Origin: a virus
Reading direction: 5' to 3' (one strand)
DNA length: 52,432 nucleotides
Virus record (IMG/VR): IMGVR_UViG_3300021599_000261
Span: 1 to 52,432 of that record
In this document: positions 5,457 through 13,733 of the stretch, one piece after another
Numbering within the stretch: the stretch's first letter is position 1
Layout of the letters: each line of letters begins with the position of its first letter
Notes under the pieces: generated by a model
Told to the model about the DNA's origin: nothing
The model's input: only the letters and a program-made list of their open reading frames with translations
Databases searched by the model: none
Made by a program: the position numbers and the translations under genes

Positions 5457-7380
5457 GTATACGGAGATTCCTGAAACATTTGAGGAGCTGGAATATGACT
5501 CTTCTGGTAATGCTATTTGGTCAGATGAGCAGTGGGAGTTTATTATGAGAGAGCTAACTCGCTGCCGTGATGGGCATTGGTTCTTAAACAACGGTCAACC
5601 AACATATATTACCGGGAAATACTACTACTTCCTAAACTACTTCACTCTTGAAAATGGAGAAAAGCCTCACTACAGGGATTGCGATAGGAGGTATTACCTA
5701 TTTCTTGACTACTGCGAAAAGTCATCTAACATACTTGGAATCATACGCGTAAAGTCTCGACGTGAAGGTGCTACCTCACAAGCCTCGTCTAATCTTATTT
5801 ATACAGCTACTACAACTGAGCAGGCTAAATGTGGTATCATATCAAAAACAGGGGATGATGCTAAATCCGTATTCAAAGAGATGGTTGTATACGCATTTCG
5901 TAACCTGCCACTATTCATGAAGCCAGACATCTCAGCAGGTGATGACCCTGAGAAGATACTTAGGTTCATGAAGCAGGTATCAAGAGTTAAGAAGAAACAG
6001 CAAACATCTATTAGAGAAAAGCCGGAAGGGTTAAACTCTCAGATAGATTTTAAAAACACAAAGCTAAACAGCTACGATTCTAAAAGAACTACAAGGCTAC
6101 TTGTCGACGAGGCAGGTAAGTTTCCTACCGATGTTCCTATTCAACGCTATTGGCCTATTGTTAGAAAGACGCTAGAAAAAGGTAGTAGAAAGGTAGGATT
6201 TGCAGAGATGCCATCGACTGTAAACAAACTAAAAGACGGAGGAGCAGGATTTAAAACGCTATGGAACGAATCTAATCAGTTAACTCATAAGACAACTCCA
6301 ACAGGTCTTTACAGATACTTTAAACCAGCATACGATGGGTACGAAGGGTTTATAGATAGATATGGAATGAGTATTATAGAGCCTCCAACCAAAGACCAAG
6401 AGAGATTCCTGCAAGAAACGACTACGCTTACACTACAAGAGATACGATTAGGCGCTAAAGAATATCTTAGGCAGCGTATTGAAAAGATTGAAGATGATGA
6501 GATGAGGTTAGAAGAAAAGCGGATGATGCCATTTACAGAAGAAGAAGCATTTGCTGCGGACGATTCAGAGTCTTTCTTTAATACATCATTAATAAGAGAA
6601 CAGCTTGAATACCTAAAAGACAATAAACCATCTATGCGTAGAGTTACGTTTGGATGGGATGAGAAAAATAAAGTAGACTATAGAGATGACGCTAACGGTA
6701 AATGGCTGTTACTTAAACAACCAAGATTTACTAATAGTGTAGTGTACGACGATTCTGGAAAGAAGCCTGCTAATACGCATCAGTATAAGATAGGAGTTGA
6801 CCCTTTTGCATCAACAATTATAGTAGGTAAAGGTTCAAACGGTGTTATCGTTGTATACGAGCAGTATGACCCTACAGACCCAGAGAATACAGGTATGCCA
6901 GTAGCTATATATGTAGGAAGGCCTAAAACTAAGAACCTATTTCATACAGAAGTATTATATGCCTGTCACTATTTCGGATGCAAGGCTACATACGAAAATG
7001 CAAATGATGACTACTTTGAATGGTTTATAGATAAAGGACATAAGAACTTTATTACCAAAACTCCAAAATCTGTACTTGACCCTAACAGAAAATCTAAGAA
7101 TGTTCAGACGTGGGGAGTATCGCCAAAAGACCCTTTCTCATTAAATAAGCAACTTGAGCTTGCTCAATTTTGGGTTGACAACTATTCTCATAAGATGTTC
7201 TTTAAAGAAATATTTGAAGATATGCTAGAGTATGACCATTTCAATAGAACAAAGTCGGATATTACTGTTGCATTTATGATTGCACTTGTAGCAGCGGCAG
7301 GAGACGTTAGAAATGTGTTGAAAGAAAAGAAGGACGTCGCACCACTTGTTCTAACATACGATATTAGCAACATCAGATAG
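5344..7380 (+). CDS. terL: Large terminase subunit (TerL)
   Basis: 678 residues, the usual size of a phage packaging motor. It should hydrolyse ATP to drive DNA into the prohead and cut concatemers. Visible marks: a degenerate Walker A in SRREGATS (138-145), Walker B LLVDEAGKF with D255/E256, a coupling-type motif AEMPST (287-292) and an RNase-H-like nuclease start IGVDPFAS (483-490) with acidic residues further on. The ATG at 5344 overlaps the previous gene by 113 bases. An alternative ATG at 5416 would remove 24 residues, but the PPAYK block between them looks like coding sequence. It is followed by the portal promoter. The identity is solid, the exact start less so. Confidence 0.88.
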   Translation: MQKESNVNLYGIEYELPKQPPAYKMEGIQYSKKEQYFRYTEIPETFEELEYDSSGNAIWSDEQWEFIMRELTRCRDGHWFLNNGQPTYITGKYYYFLNYFTLENGEKPHYRDCDRRYYLFLDYCEKSSNILGIIRVKSRREGATSQASSNLIYTATTTEQAKCGIISKTGDDAKSVFKEMVVYAFRNLPLFMKPDISAGDDPEKILRFMKQVSRVKKKQQTSIREKPEGLNSQIDFKNTKLNSYDSKRTTRLLVDEAGKFPTDVPIQRYWPIVRKTLEKGSRKVGFAEMPSTVNKLKDGGAGFKTLWNESNQLTHKTTPTGLYRYFKPAYDGYEGFIDRYGMSIIEPPTKDQERFLQETTTLTLQEIRLGAKEYLRQRIEKIEDDEMRLEEKRMMPFTEEEAFAADDSESFFNTSLIREQLEYLKDNKPSMRRVTFGWDEKNKVDYRDDANGKWLLLKQPRFTNSVVYDDSGKKPANTHQYKIGVDPFASTIIVGKGSNGVIVVYEQYDPTDPENTGMPVAIYVGRPKTKNLFHTEVLYACHYFGCKATYENANDDYFEWFIDKGHKNFITKTPKSVLDPNRKSKNVQTWGVSPKDPFSLNKQLELAQFWVDNYSHKMFFKEIFEDMLEYDHFNRTKSDITVAFMIALVAAAGDVRNVLKEKKDVAPLVLTYDISNIR

Positions 7381-7386
7381 ATTTTG

Positions 7387-7394
7387 TATTTTTG
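7387..7394 (+). promoter_or_regulatory. Portal-unit promoter
   Basis: TATTTTTG begins seven bases after the terL stop and lies 16 nt before the TTG at 7411. The spacing fits the 15-17 nt seen before several other starts, supporting TTG as the portal start codon. Confidence 0.5.
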
Positions 7395-7410
7395 ATAAAA
7401 TACTACAATT

Positions 7411-9819
7411 TTGACTCCGTTTTATAATCCCACATTGCAGTTTCAACTCAATCTTGAGGGTGTTTCAGACGCAGAACTTGGCGAAAAGATGGCTAAGTAC
7501 GTACATTCTATCGTGTCTAATGAATACTTTGAGAAGCGCAATGTAGAAATATCGAAGAACTATAAGTTATCTACCGGCAAACAGGATATGCGTGACTATA
7601 TGCAGTTCTTGAATATTGACGGTAAGCAATCTTACGTGAACCTAGACTGGACTCCACCTATGATTGCTCCTAAGTTTATGGAGGTATTGATTGGTGGATT
7701 TATGAAAAGAGGAGAGAAGCCAAGATGTACAGCTGTTGACCCTGTTAGCATAAGAAAGAAGAAGTATGATAAGTCTATGGCTGAGTTCCGTATGCTTGAG
7801 CCTGAGTTTAACAAGATGGCTGATGAAGCTTTAGGAACGTACAAGAACAGAGAAACATTTGAGCCGGAGAGTTATGATGAATTGGACATATTCTTTAACG
7901 TGGACTACAGAACTCCAGAAGAAATACTCATGGAGCGCGGCGCCACAATGGTTATGCACAATAACAACTGGACTGACATCAAACGTAATTTACTTTGTCA
8001 CATCAGGGACGCAGGTTACGGTGTAACATTTACTAGAGCAGAATCAGACGGTACTGTAAAGGTAGAGTGCATTAATCCTATAGACTTCTTTTCGTCATAC
8101 TCTGAAAGGAATGACTTAAATGATGCCTCTGTTATGGGACATCGTAAATCAATGAGACTGTTTGAGTTACGTAAACAATTTGGGTTAAATGAAGAGCAAT
8201 TATTCGAGATTGCTAAAACATCGAAAGACTGCGTTAATCCATATACTTACAAATGGAAAAATGAATACATAAATCCGGGCTCCCGTCCTTATGACGATTA
8301 CGCCATTGAGGTTTTATTCTTTGAAGCTAAAACAGTACGGCCTATGTTTTGGGTAGAAAAGAATAGGGAGAACCGGAAATATGTAGAGCGTAAAAAAGGT
8401 AAGCCTGAAAACGTAGCAGAAGATAAGATAGTTATACAAAAGGAGATGGAGGTGATATACGCAGGTGTATATCTTCCTCAATCTAACAGATTACTTAAGT
8501 TTCAGCCTAACAGCCCAATGATTAGACCTTCTAATCCAAAGGAGTTGACAAGAGCTTATTTTAGTTATTCGGTGTATATGCCTAATAATATTGGCATGAA
8601 TAATACGCCACTAGCTGAAAGGATTAGCTCTTCAGTGCGTATGATTACGCTTACACACATGAAGATTCAGCAGCTGATAGCCAAGATGAGACCATCAGGT
8701 ATTGCTGTTGATATATCTGGACTTAAGGAGGTGAACCTTGGGCAAGGACAGGTGCAACCTCTTGAAATACAACGAGTATACGACCAAACAGGTAACATAT
8801 ATTATAATAGTATAGATGAAGATGGTGAAAGACGCAATCTTCCGATTAATGAATTACCAAATATTGGTAACATTAACCAAATCAATGCAGCTATACAAGT
8901 TTATAACTTTTACGTATCTAAAATACGTGATGAGGTTGGTATCAACGAATACAGAGAAGGTTCAAGCGTTAATCCTAAGATGGGGTTAGGCGTTTTACAA
9001 TCTCAAATCCGCGAGTCTAACAATGCTACTGATTTCATCTATGATTCTTATTTGGAGATTACTGAGCAGACGATTACGAAAATAGGCATCCTGCTTCATG
9101 ATTCTGTGGTATATGGTGGTACAGCTTATAGGGAGTTCTTCGGTAACTCTGAACTCAAAAATATGTACTTTGAGTTTAAGATGGAGATGCTTCCTGATGA
9201 TGCAGAAAAGCAGTATGTAGACCAGCTTGTTAACATGGCTGTTACAAATAACCTTATCAACTTTGATGACGCATTTAAGATTCGCAGACTTGATAATGTT
9301 AAATTGCAGGAGTTATTTCTTACAAGAGCTAAGAATAAGAGAATGCAAGAGGAGATGCAGAAAGCTCAGCAGAACTCTGAGATGAACGCTCAGATTCAAG
9401 AGCGTTCTGCACAAGCTAAAATGCAATCAGATGCAGTTATTGAACAGGAGAAGGCTAAAAGTAAAATAGCTATTGAAGAAACGACAGCAAGATTCCGTAA
9501 TGATGAAAATATGCAGAAGTTTGTACATGAAGTGCTACTTATGTCGTTTAAAGAAAGCAAGCCTTTGGATGGTTATGTGAAGGATATAGTGGATGGATAT
9601 TTTGAAGAGAAAGCTCGCCAAAAGCAGATGGAAGAGCAGGCATTAGCTGAACAGCAACAGCAAGCTCAAATGGAGTTTTTAGCACAGCAAGGTATTACTC
9701 CTGACCAAATAAATGAAATGCAAGGTCTTGTAGATGAGAACAATGCGGCTGAGCAACAGATGATGCAGCAGCAACAAATGGCTCAGATGATGCAACAACA
9801 GCAACAACAACCTCAATAA
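7411..9819 (+). CDS. Portal protein
   Basis: 802 residues. Position directly after TerL, size, and a fold pattern with central helical segments place it as the portal ring through which DNA is packaged. Features include a PNNIGMN segment near residue 390 and a long glutamine-, methionine- and alanine-rich coiled C-terminus (about 640-802) that ends in a CAG/CAA repeat tract. Long Gln-rich portal tails are known in crAss-like phages. The start is TTG, supported by promoter spacing. The first in-frame ATG would be at 7492 and would remove the first 27 residues. The gene heads a run of tightly packed head genes up to the capsid protein. Confidence 0.8.
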   Translation: MTPFYNPTLQFQLNLEGVSDAELGEKMAKYVHSIVSNEYFEKRNVEISKNYKLSTGKQDMRDYMQFLNIDGKQSYVNLDWTPPMIAPKFMEVLIGGFMKRGEKPRCTAVDPVSIRKKKYDKSMAEFRMLEPEFNKMADEALGTYKNRETFEPESYDELDIFFNVDYRTPEEILMERGATMVMHNNNWTDIKRNLLCHIRDAGYGVTFTRAESDGTVKVECINPIDFFSSYSERNDLNDASVMGHRKSMRLFELRKQFGLNEEQLFEIAKTSKDCVNPYTYKWKNEYINPGSRPYDDYAIEVLFFEAKTVRPMFWVEKNRENRKYVERKKGKPENVAEDKIVIQKEMEVIYAGVYLPQSNRLLKFQPNSPMIRPSNPKELTRAYFSYSVYMPNNIGMNNTPLAERISSSVRMITLTHMKIQQLIAKMRPSGIAVDISGLKEVNLGQGQVQPLEIQRVYDQTGNIYYNSIDEDGERRNLPINELPNIGNINQINAAIQVYNFYVSKIRDEVGINEYREGSSVNPKMGLGVLQSQIRESNNATDFIYDSYLEITEQTITKIGILLHDSVVYGGTAYREFFGNSELKNMYFEFKMEMLPDDAEKQYVDQLVNMAVTNNLINFDDAFKIRRLDNVKLQELFLTRAKNKRMQEEMQKAQQNSEMNAQIQERSAQAKMQSDAVIEQEKAKSKIAIEETTARFRNDENMQKFVHEVLLMSFKESKPLDGYVKDIVDGYFEEKARQKQMEEQALAEQQQQAQMEFLAQQGITPDQINEMQGLVDENNAAEQQMMQQQQMAQMMQQQQQQPQ

Positions 9820-9820
9820 T

Positions 9821-10024
9821 ATGTTAGTTAAGAAAAAAAGCGAAAGCAAAGCAAAGTTTACAGCACAAGAATTTTCAAAGTTCAAAGCTATGTATAAGGC
9901 TATGGAAGAAGGAAAGGATGACGAGGAGGAAGATGACATGGAGGAAGATAATATGGAAGAGATGCCTGCTGTAATTACAATGGGAGCACAGAAGAAGAGT
10001 AGTAAAATGATTAAAAAGTCTTAG
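9821..10024 (+). CDS. Small charged protein, Lys-rich then Asp/Glu-rich
   Basis: 67 residues. The N-terminus is lysine-rich (MLVKKKSESKAK), the centre a dense acidic block (about 37-52, with KDDEEEDDMEEDN) and the C-terminus basic again. It starts two bases after the portal stop, so is probably co-translated with it. Similar acidic miniature proteins occur between portal and capsid genes of other phages, but no function is known. It could serve as a minor capsid or DNA-mimic component, which is speculation. Confidence 0.6.
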   Translation: MLVKKKSESKAKFTAQEFSKFKAMYKAMEEGKDDEEEDDMEEDNMEEMPAVITMGAQKKSSKMIKKS

Positions 10025-10027
10025 TAT

Positions 10028-10321
10028 ATGCCAATGATTAAAAAAGACTCTCGTCTTGAGAGAGCAGGTGTGTCAGGATATAATAAGCCTAAGCGCACCC
10101 CTGACCATCCTAAAAAGTCTCATATTGTAGTAGCTAAAGAAGGTAGTCAAATTAAGACAATACGCTTTGGCGAGCAGGGAGCAGAAACTGCCGGAAAACC
10201 AAAAGCAGGAGAGTCTGATAGAATGAAAAAGAAGAGAGCATCATTTAAGGCAAGGCATTCTAAAAATATAGCGAAAGGAAAGATGAGTGCGGCATATTGG
10301 GCCAATCGCGTAAAATGGTGA
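10028..10321 (+). CDS. Conserved small basic phage protein
   Basis: 97 residues, strongly basic. The start (MPMIKKDSRLERAGVSGYNK followed by PKRTP) and the end (SAAYWANRVKW) match a conserved protein type I recall from many phages of diverse hosts, usually near head genes, with the pattern KSHVVVAKEG, KTIRFGQQG and FKARHAKNI. Biochemical role is not established. Its charge and location suggest binding to packaged DNA or to the capsid interior. Separated by only three bases from the previous stop. Confidence 0.7.
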   Translation: MPMIKKDSRLERAGVSGYNKPKRTPDHPKKSHIVVAKEGSQIKTIRFGEQGAETAGKPKAGESDRMKKKRASFKARHSKNIAKGKMSAAYWANRVKW

Positions 10322-10334
10322 TAATCAATAACTT

Positions 10335-10724
10335 ATGAGTGTTTCTCAAAAAACAAATCCTTCTCTTTGGAAAAGAGTAGTATCTAGCGTAAAAGCTGGC
10401 AGCAAGGGAGGAGATGCTGGTGAGTGGTCCGCAAGGAAAGCTCAGTTAGCTGTCAAGAAATACAAGGATGCAGGTGGCGGATATAAAGGTGATAAATCAT
10501 CTTCTAACAGCTTATCTAAATGGAGTAAGCAGGAGTGGACTACATCTTCAGGAAAGCCATCAGAAGGAAAGAGAAGGTATTTACCAAAAGCTGCTTGGAA
10601 AGCATTATCTTCGTCAGAGAAATCAGCTACTAACAGAGCTAAGGCAGAAGGTAATAAAGAAGGTAAACAGTTTGTAAAACAGCCTAAGGAAGTAGCTGAG
10701 AAGTCAGCCAAGTACAGGAAATAA
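10335..10724 (+). CDS. DUF5872-like small basic protein
   Basis: 129 residues, basic. The pattern GEWSARKAQLAVKKYKDAGG, later SKWSKQEWTT, then RYLPKAAWKAL and finally QFVKQP follows the DUF5872 type found in large viruses and phages. Function unknown, but its basic character and position between portal and scaffold fit a virion component. The ATG at 10335 follows an A-rich leader. Confidence 0.7.
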   Translation: MSVSQKTNPSLWKRVVSSVKAGSKGGDAGEWSARKAQLAVKKYKDAGGGYKGDKSSSNSLSKWSKQEWTTSSGKPSEGKRRYLPKAAWKALSSSEKSATNRAKAEGNKEGKQFVKQPKEVAEKSAKYRK

Positions 10725-10748
10725 TTTTTAACAATAAAAACAAATACA

Positions 10749-10937
10749 ATGCCGGGAAAAATGAAAGCAGCAAAGAATCCAGGATTCAAAGCTGTACAAA
10801 AAGGAATCGCTAAGAAGCAAGGAGTATCAATGGAGAAAGCAGGAGCAATCCTTGCATCTTCTACACGTAAGGCTTCACCTGCCGCAAAGAAAGCAAATCC
10901 TGCTTTGAAAAAGGTGAAAGGTAAGTCCAAGTATTAA
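10749..10937 (+). CDS. Small Lys/Ala-rich protein
   Basis: 62 residues, with a GVSMEKAGAILASSTRKAS core and a Lys/Ala/Pro-rich tail that resembles histone-like tails. This protein type recurs in phage head clusters together with the two preceding ones. Probably binds nucleic acid in the virion, which is inference. Follows a 24-base A-rich gap. Confidence 0.65.
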   Translation: MPGKMKAAKNPGFKAVQKGIAKKQGVSMEKAGAILASSTRKASPAAKKANPALKKVKGKSKY

Positions 10938-10958
10938 TAACAATAAAATAGAAAACAA

Positions 10959-12074
10959 ATGGCAGAAAATCCAAATTCCTCAATGTTTGAGGACTTAATA
11001 GAATCGGGTGAAATAAACCAAGCAGCAGAAGGTGCTCTTTCTGGAAATAGCGAAAACTTGGTATCGCAAAATGAGACATCAAGCGAAACGAACCAAGGGC
11101 AACAGCAATCTTCAACAGGTGTAGACTTTGAAACATTATTAGCAGAGAAAACAGGCGGCAAGTTTAAAAGTGTTGATGAAATACTACAACTTGCAGAAAA
11201 ACCTAATAATCAAGATATTAACTTTGCTAATGAGACTAGCAAGAAAGTATTTGAGTATTTGAAGGAAGGTAAGGTTGATGAGTTCTTAAATGTCTACCAG
11301 CAACAGCAGAAGCTGACCAGCTTAGATAAGCTTGATACAGACAACGTGCTGAAGTTGAAGATGAAGTATGAGAACCCTGAACTTACAGATGAGGAGATTG
11401 AAGATGAGTTCAACTACAAATACGGAATCGAGCAGCCCGATATTGATGAGGATTTAGATACTCCCGAAGAGATTGCAAAAGAGAAGAAAAGACACGAGAG
11501 GGAGAAAATCAATATGGAGCGTCTTAAAAAGAAAGACTTGAAAGAAGCTAAAGACTTCTTGAAAGCAAAGAAAGAGGAGATAGTTCTTCCAGATATTGAA
11601 ACGCGCCCTACTCAACAGTCGCAGTCAAATGCGGCTGACGAGGCGGAAGTAAAGGAGTTTCGTGACAAATACTTAGGAACGATTGCTGCAACCATTGATG
11701 AGATTGTGGGATTCGGAAATAAGTATAAGGACAGCGAACTGGAGTTTGAAACTACTTATGTAATAGACCAGCAAGATAAGGCTAGTCTACAGAATAAGAT
11801 GGAAAACTTCACTTTGCAAGACTACTTTGTTCCGCGCTACATTAACGAGGATGGAAACTTTGACACGGAAGCTATAGCTCACGACTTATATGTCATCGAG
11901 AATTTGGATAAAATAATCGAAGCTCATGTAAGTCAAGCTGTAAACCAAACAAAGTCTATGTTCGTTAAGGGTCTTAAAAATGCCAACTTCCAGGAACAGG
12001 TAAGCAGGCGTTTGCCGGACGAGCAACAGGCAAGTCAAAATGAGATGGTAGATTATTTCTTTAAAAACACATAA
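10959..12074 (+). CDS. Scaffold-like head protein
   Basis: 371 residues, acidic, rich in Glu, Gln, Lys and Asn, with long helical charged segments (about 120-230) and no recognisable enzymatic motif. Position between portal and major capsid protein, length and composition fit an internal scaffold that guides prohead assembly. No protease gene is seen nearby, so it may leave intact. The start follows GAAAACAA, a typical Bacteroidota leader. It precedes the capsid gene by 25 bases. Confidence 0.6.
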   Translation: MAENPNSSMFEDLIESGEINQAAEGALSGNSENLVSQNETSSETNQGQQQSSTGVDFETLLAEKTGGKFKSVDEILQLAEKPNNQDINFANETSKKVFEYLKEGKVDEFLNVYQQQQKLTSLDKLDTDNVLKLKMKYENPELTDEEIEDEFNYKYGIEQPDIDEDLDTPEEIAKEKKRHEREKINMERLKKKDLKEAKDFLKAKKEEIVLPDIETRPTQQSQSNAADEAEVKEFRDKYLGTIAATIDEIVGFGNKYKDSELEFETTYVIDQQDKASLQNKMENFTLQDYFVPRYINEDGNFDTEAIAHDLYVIENLDKIIEAHVSQAVNQTKSMFVKGLKNANFQEQVSRRLPDEQQASQNEMVDYFFKNT

Positions 12075-12099
12075 TAATAACAATTAAAAACTAAAAGCA

Positions 12100-13464
12100 A
12101 TGGCATACAATTCAGCGGCGGAGAAACCGTCAGCATTTGTCAATCCCGGCGCAGGTCTAACAAGAGGCATTGTTAGTGACCTGTCTATTCTTAAGCCTCA
12201 GTATTATCCTAAGTTCATCAGCAAGTATGGTGCTCAAAACTACACTATGCTTCTTGAAATGCTTGGATTCAAAGGTCAAGTAAAAAGTAACGTAATCCGT
12301 CACTGGGAAGACCTCGGAAAGCTTCACCAAGCTGTACAGGTTAACGCAAACGTAACTGGTGCAACTAACGGTTCTGCTGTTACTTTCACATTGAAGTCTG
12401 GTTCTCACTACGATAGCGGAACTAAATCTCCTATCCGTGTAGGTGAAGTAGTTGAAATCGCTTCTACTGGTATTCAAGGTAAAGTAATCAGCGTTGATAA
12501 AACAAACGCAGGAGCTCACGAAGCTACTGTACGTCCTCTTAGCGCTACTCAACAATTTGAGTCTGCTACTCTTGATGGTCGTTTGGACGCTGACGAGTGG
12601 ATTCTCTTCCGCGGACAAGCTGCGGTAGGTGAAGCTTCTTCTAAAGGAGATGCTTTGATTCCTCGCGTTGAAGAAGTGTTGAACTACGTTTCTGAAGTTC
12701 GCGAAGACTGGAGAGTTACTGACCGTGCTATGATTGAAGAAATCTGGTTTGGTGAGAACTATTCTTACAAAGGTCTTGAAGATGCTGTAAAGCGTTTCAT
12801 GAACAACAAAGAGTTTACTCTTATGTTCGGTAACACTATTACTAACACTAACGCATCTGCTACTTCTAAGAATACAATCGGGCTGTTGCAACAGATTGAA
12901 AACCGTGGTACTGGCGTATCTTATAGCGCTGGAAACCTTGACCGTGCTAAGCTTCACGAAGTAACTCGTGCTCTTGACTTTAACGGAGGTTCTCAAGAGA
13001 ATCACCTTCTTTCTGACGTGTTCTTGCGTCAAGAGTTGGATGACGAACTGTTCGACCTTTACGATGCAGGAGCTATCCTTTGGGGTACTGTAGGTGGTAG
13101 CAAAGAAGCTGCTGCTATGTACGGATTCGGTTCTATCACAATGGATGGTTATACCTTCCACATTAAGAAGTACCTTCCGTTCTCTCCTGAAGCAGTTTAC
13201 GGTGCTACTCCAACTGACCATCAGTACAAGAACTACGGTATCGTTGTTCCTATGTCTCAAGGTCGTGACCCTCAAACTGGAGAGCGTTACAACTCTATCG
13301 AAATCACTTACAACAATGTGAATGGTAAAGACCTTCATATTTGGGAAACTGGTGCTTTCGCTAAGAGTCCTACAAGCGATACAGCTGAACTTAACGTACA
13401 CCACCTGTGTTACGCAGGTCTGCGCGTGTTCGGTGCAAACCGCTTCGTACGCATCAGTGGTTAA
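12100..13464 (+). CDS. Major capsid protein
   Basis: 454 residues. It follows the scaffold-like gene and is followed by the strongest terminator in the window, the arrangement expected of the most expressed virion gene. Codon use differs from the neighbours: many C-ending Asn, Phe and Tyr codons and CGT for Arg, as in highly expressed genes. An early LSILKPQYYPKFISKYGAQN segment and a mixed alpha/beta pattern with long beta stretches fit HK97-type capsid proteins of crAss-like phages. This bias produces a spurious 415-codon open frame on the other strand. Confidence 0.8.
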   Translation: MAYNSAAEKPSAFVNPGAGLTRGIVSDLSILKPQYYPKFISKYGAQNYTMLLEMLGFKGQVKSNVIRHWEDLGKLHQAVQVNANVTGATNGSAVTFTLKSGSHYDSGTKSPIRVGEVVEIASTGIQGKVISVDKTNAGAHEATVRPLSATQQFESATLDGRLDADEWILFRGQAAVGEASSKGDALIPRVEEVLNYVSEVREDWRVTDRAMIEEIWFGENYSYKGLEDAVKRFMNNKEFTLMFGNTITNTNASATSKNTIGLLQQIENRGTGVSYSAGNLDRAKLHEVTRALDFNGGSQENHLLSDVFLRQELDDELFDLYDAGAILWGTVGGSKEAAAMYGFGSITMDGYTFHIKKYLPFSPEAVYGATPTDHQYKNYGIVVPMSQGRDPQTGERYNSIEITYNNVNGKDLHIWETGAFAKSPTSDTAELNVHHLCYAGLRVFGANRFVRISG

Positions 13465-13487
13465 TCTTAACTAACCATAGAAGAAAG

Positions 13488-13514
13488 CCCCTCCAAAAGA
13501 GGGGTTTTTCTTTT
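13488..13514 (+). terminator. Terminator after the capsid gene
   Basis: CCCCTC (13488-13493) pairs perfectly with GAGGGG (13499-13504), with loop CAAAA and a following T run. Confidence 0.85.
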
Positions 13515-13601
13515 CGTATATGTTGAAGATAATATCGTATCAATACGTATAACTAAACTACTTTTACAGCCTTGGATTTAATCTGTTTTCTATTACCAAT
13601 T

Positions 13602-13633
13602 CCCCCCTTTGTTTTTACTTTGGGGGATTTTTC
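13602..13633 (+). terminator. Terminator with GTTTTTAC cap (1)
   Basis: Five C (13603-13607) pair with five G (13622-13626). The hairpin cap is GT-TTTT-AC (13611-13618) and a T run follows. The cap lies 16 nt upstream of the next -7 box at 13635 and may double as its -33 element. Confidence 0.65.
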
Positions 13634-13634
13634 T

Positions 13635-13642
13635 TATATTTG
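13635..13642 (+). promoter_or_regulatory. Promoter of a short transcript
   Basis: TATATTTG, followed by a terminator at 13678-13708. The predicted transcript is about 60 nt and holds no obvious protein frame. Confidence 0.6.
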
Positions 13643-13677
13643 CAGCGTACATTAATAGTTTTTGTTTAGAGTGAATA

Positions 13678-13708
13678 CCCCCCTGTTGTTTTTACAACGG
13701 GGTTTTTT
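13678..13708 (+). terminator. Terminator with GTTTTTAC cap (2)
   Basis: CCCC (13680-13683) and GTTGT (13685-13689) pair with ACAAC (13694-13698) and GGGG (13699-13702), loop TTTT, one bulged T at 13684, then six T. The cap GTTTTTAC (13688-13695) lies 15 nt before the -7 box at 13711. Confidence 0.75.
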
Positions 13709-13710
13709 AT

Positions 13711-13718
13711 TATATTTG
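13711..13718 (+). promoter_or_regulatory. Promoter of the 13734 gene
   Basis: TATATTTG, 15 nt before ATG 13734. It starts three bases after the preceding terminator. Confidence 0.7.
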
Positions 13719-13733
13719 TATCAAATAATTACT

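Noticed and set aside
10442-10930. 162-codon minus-strand frame across small head genes
   Set aside because: Antisense to the lysine-rich genes; the Phe/Leu/Ser-rich product is typical of a shadow of Lys/Ala codons.
12157-13404. 415-codon open frame antisense to the capsid gene
   Set aside because: It is a by-product of the strong codon bias of the capsid gene; its product is Ser/Val/Arg-rich low-complexity sequence and lacks its own start context.
13662-13733. N-terminal extension of the 320-residue protein
   Set aside because: It would translate a terminator and a promoter; ATG 13734 lies at the standard distance from the -7 box.
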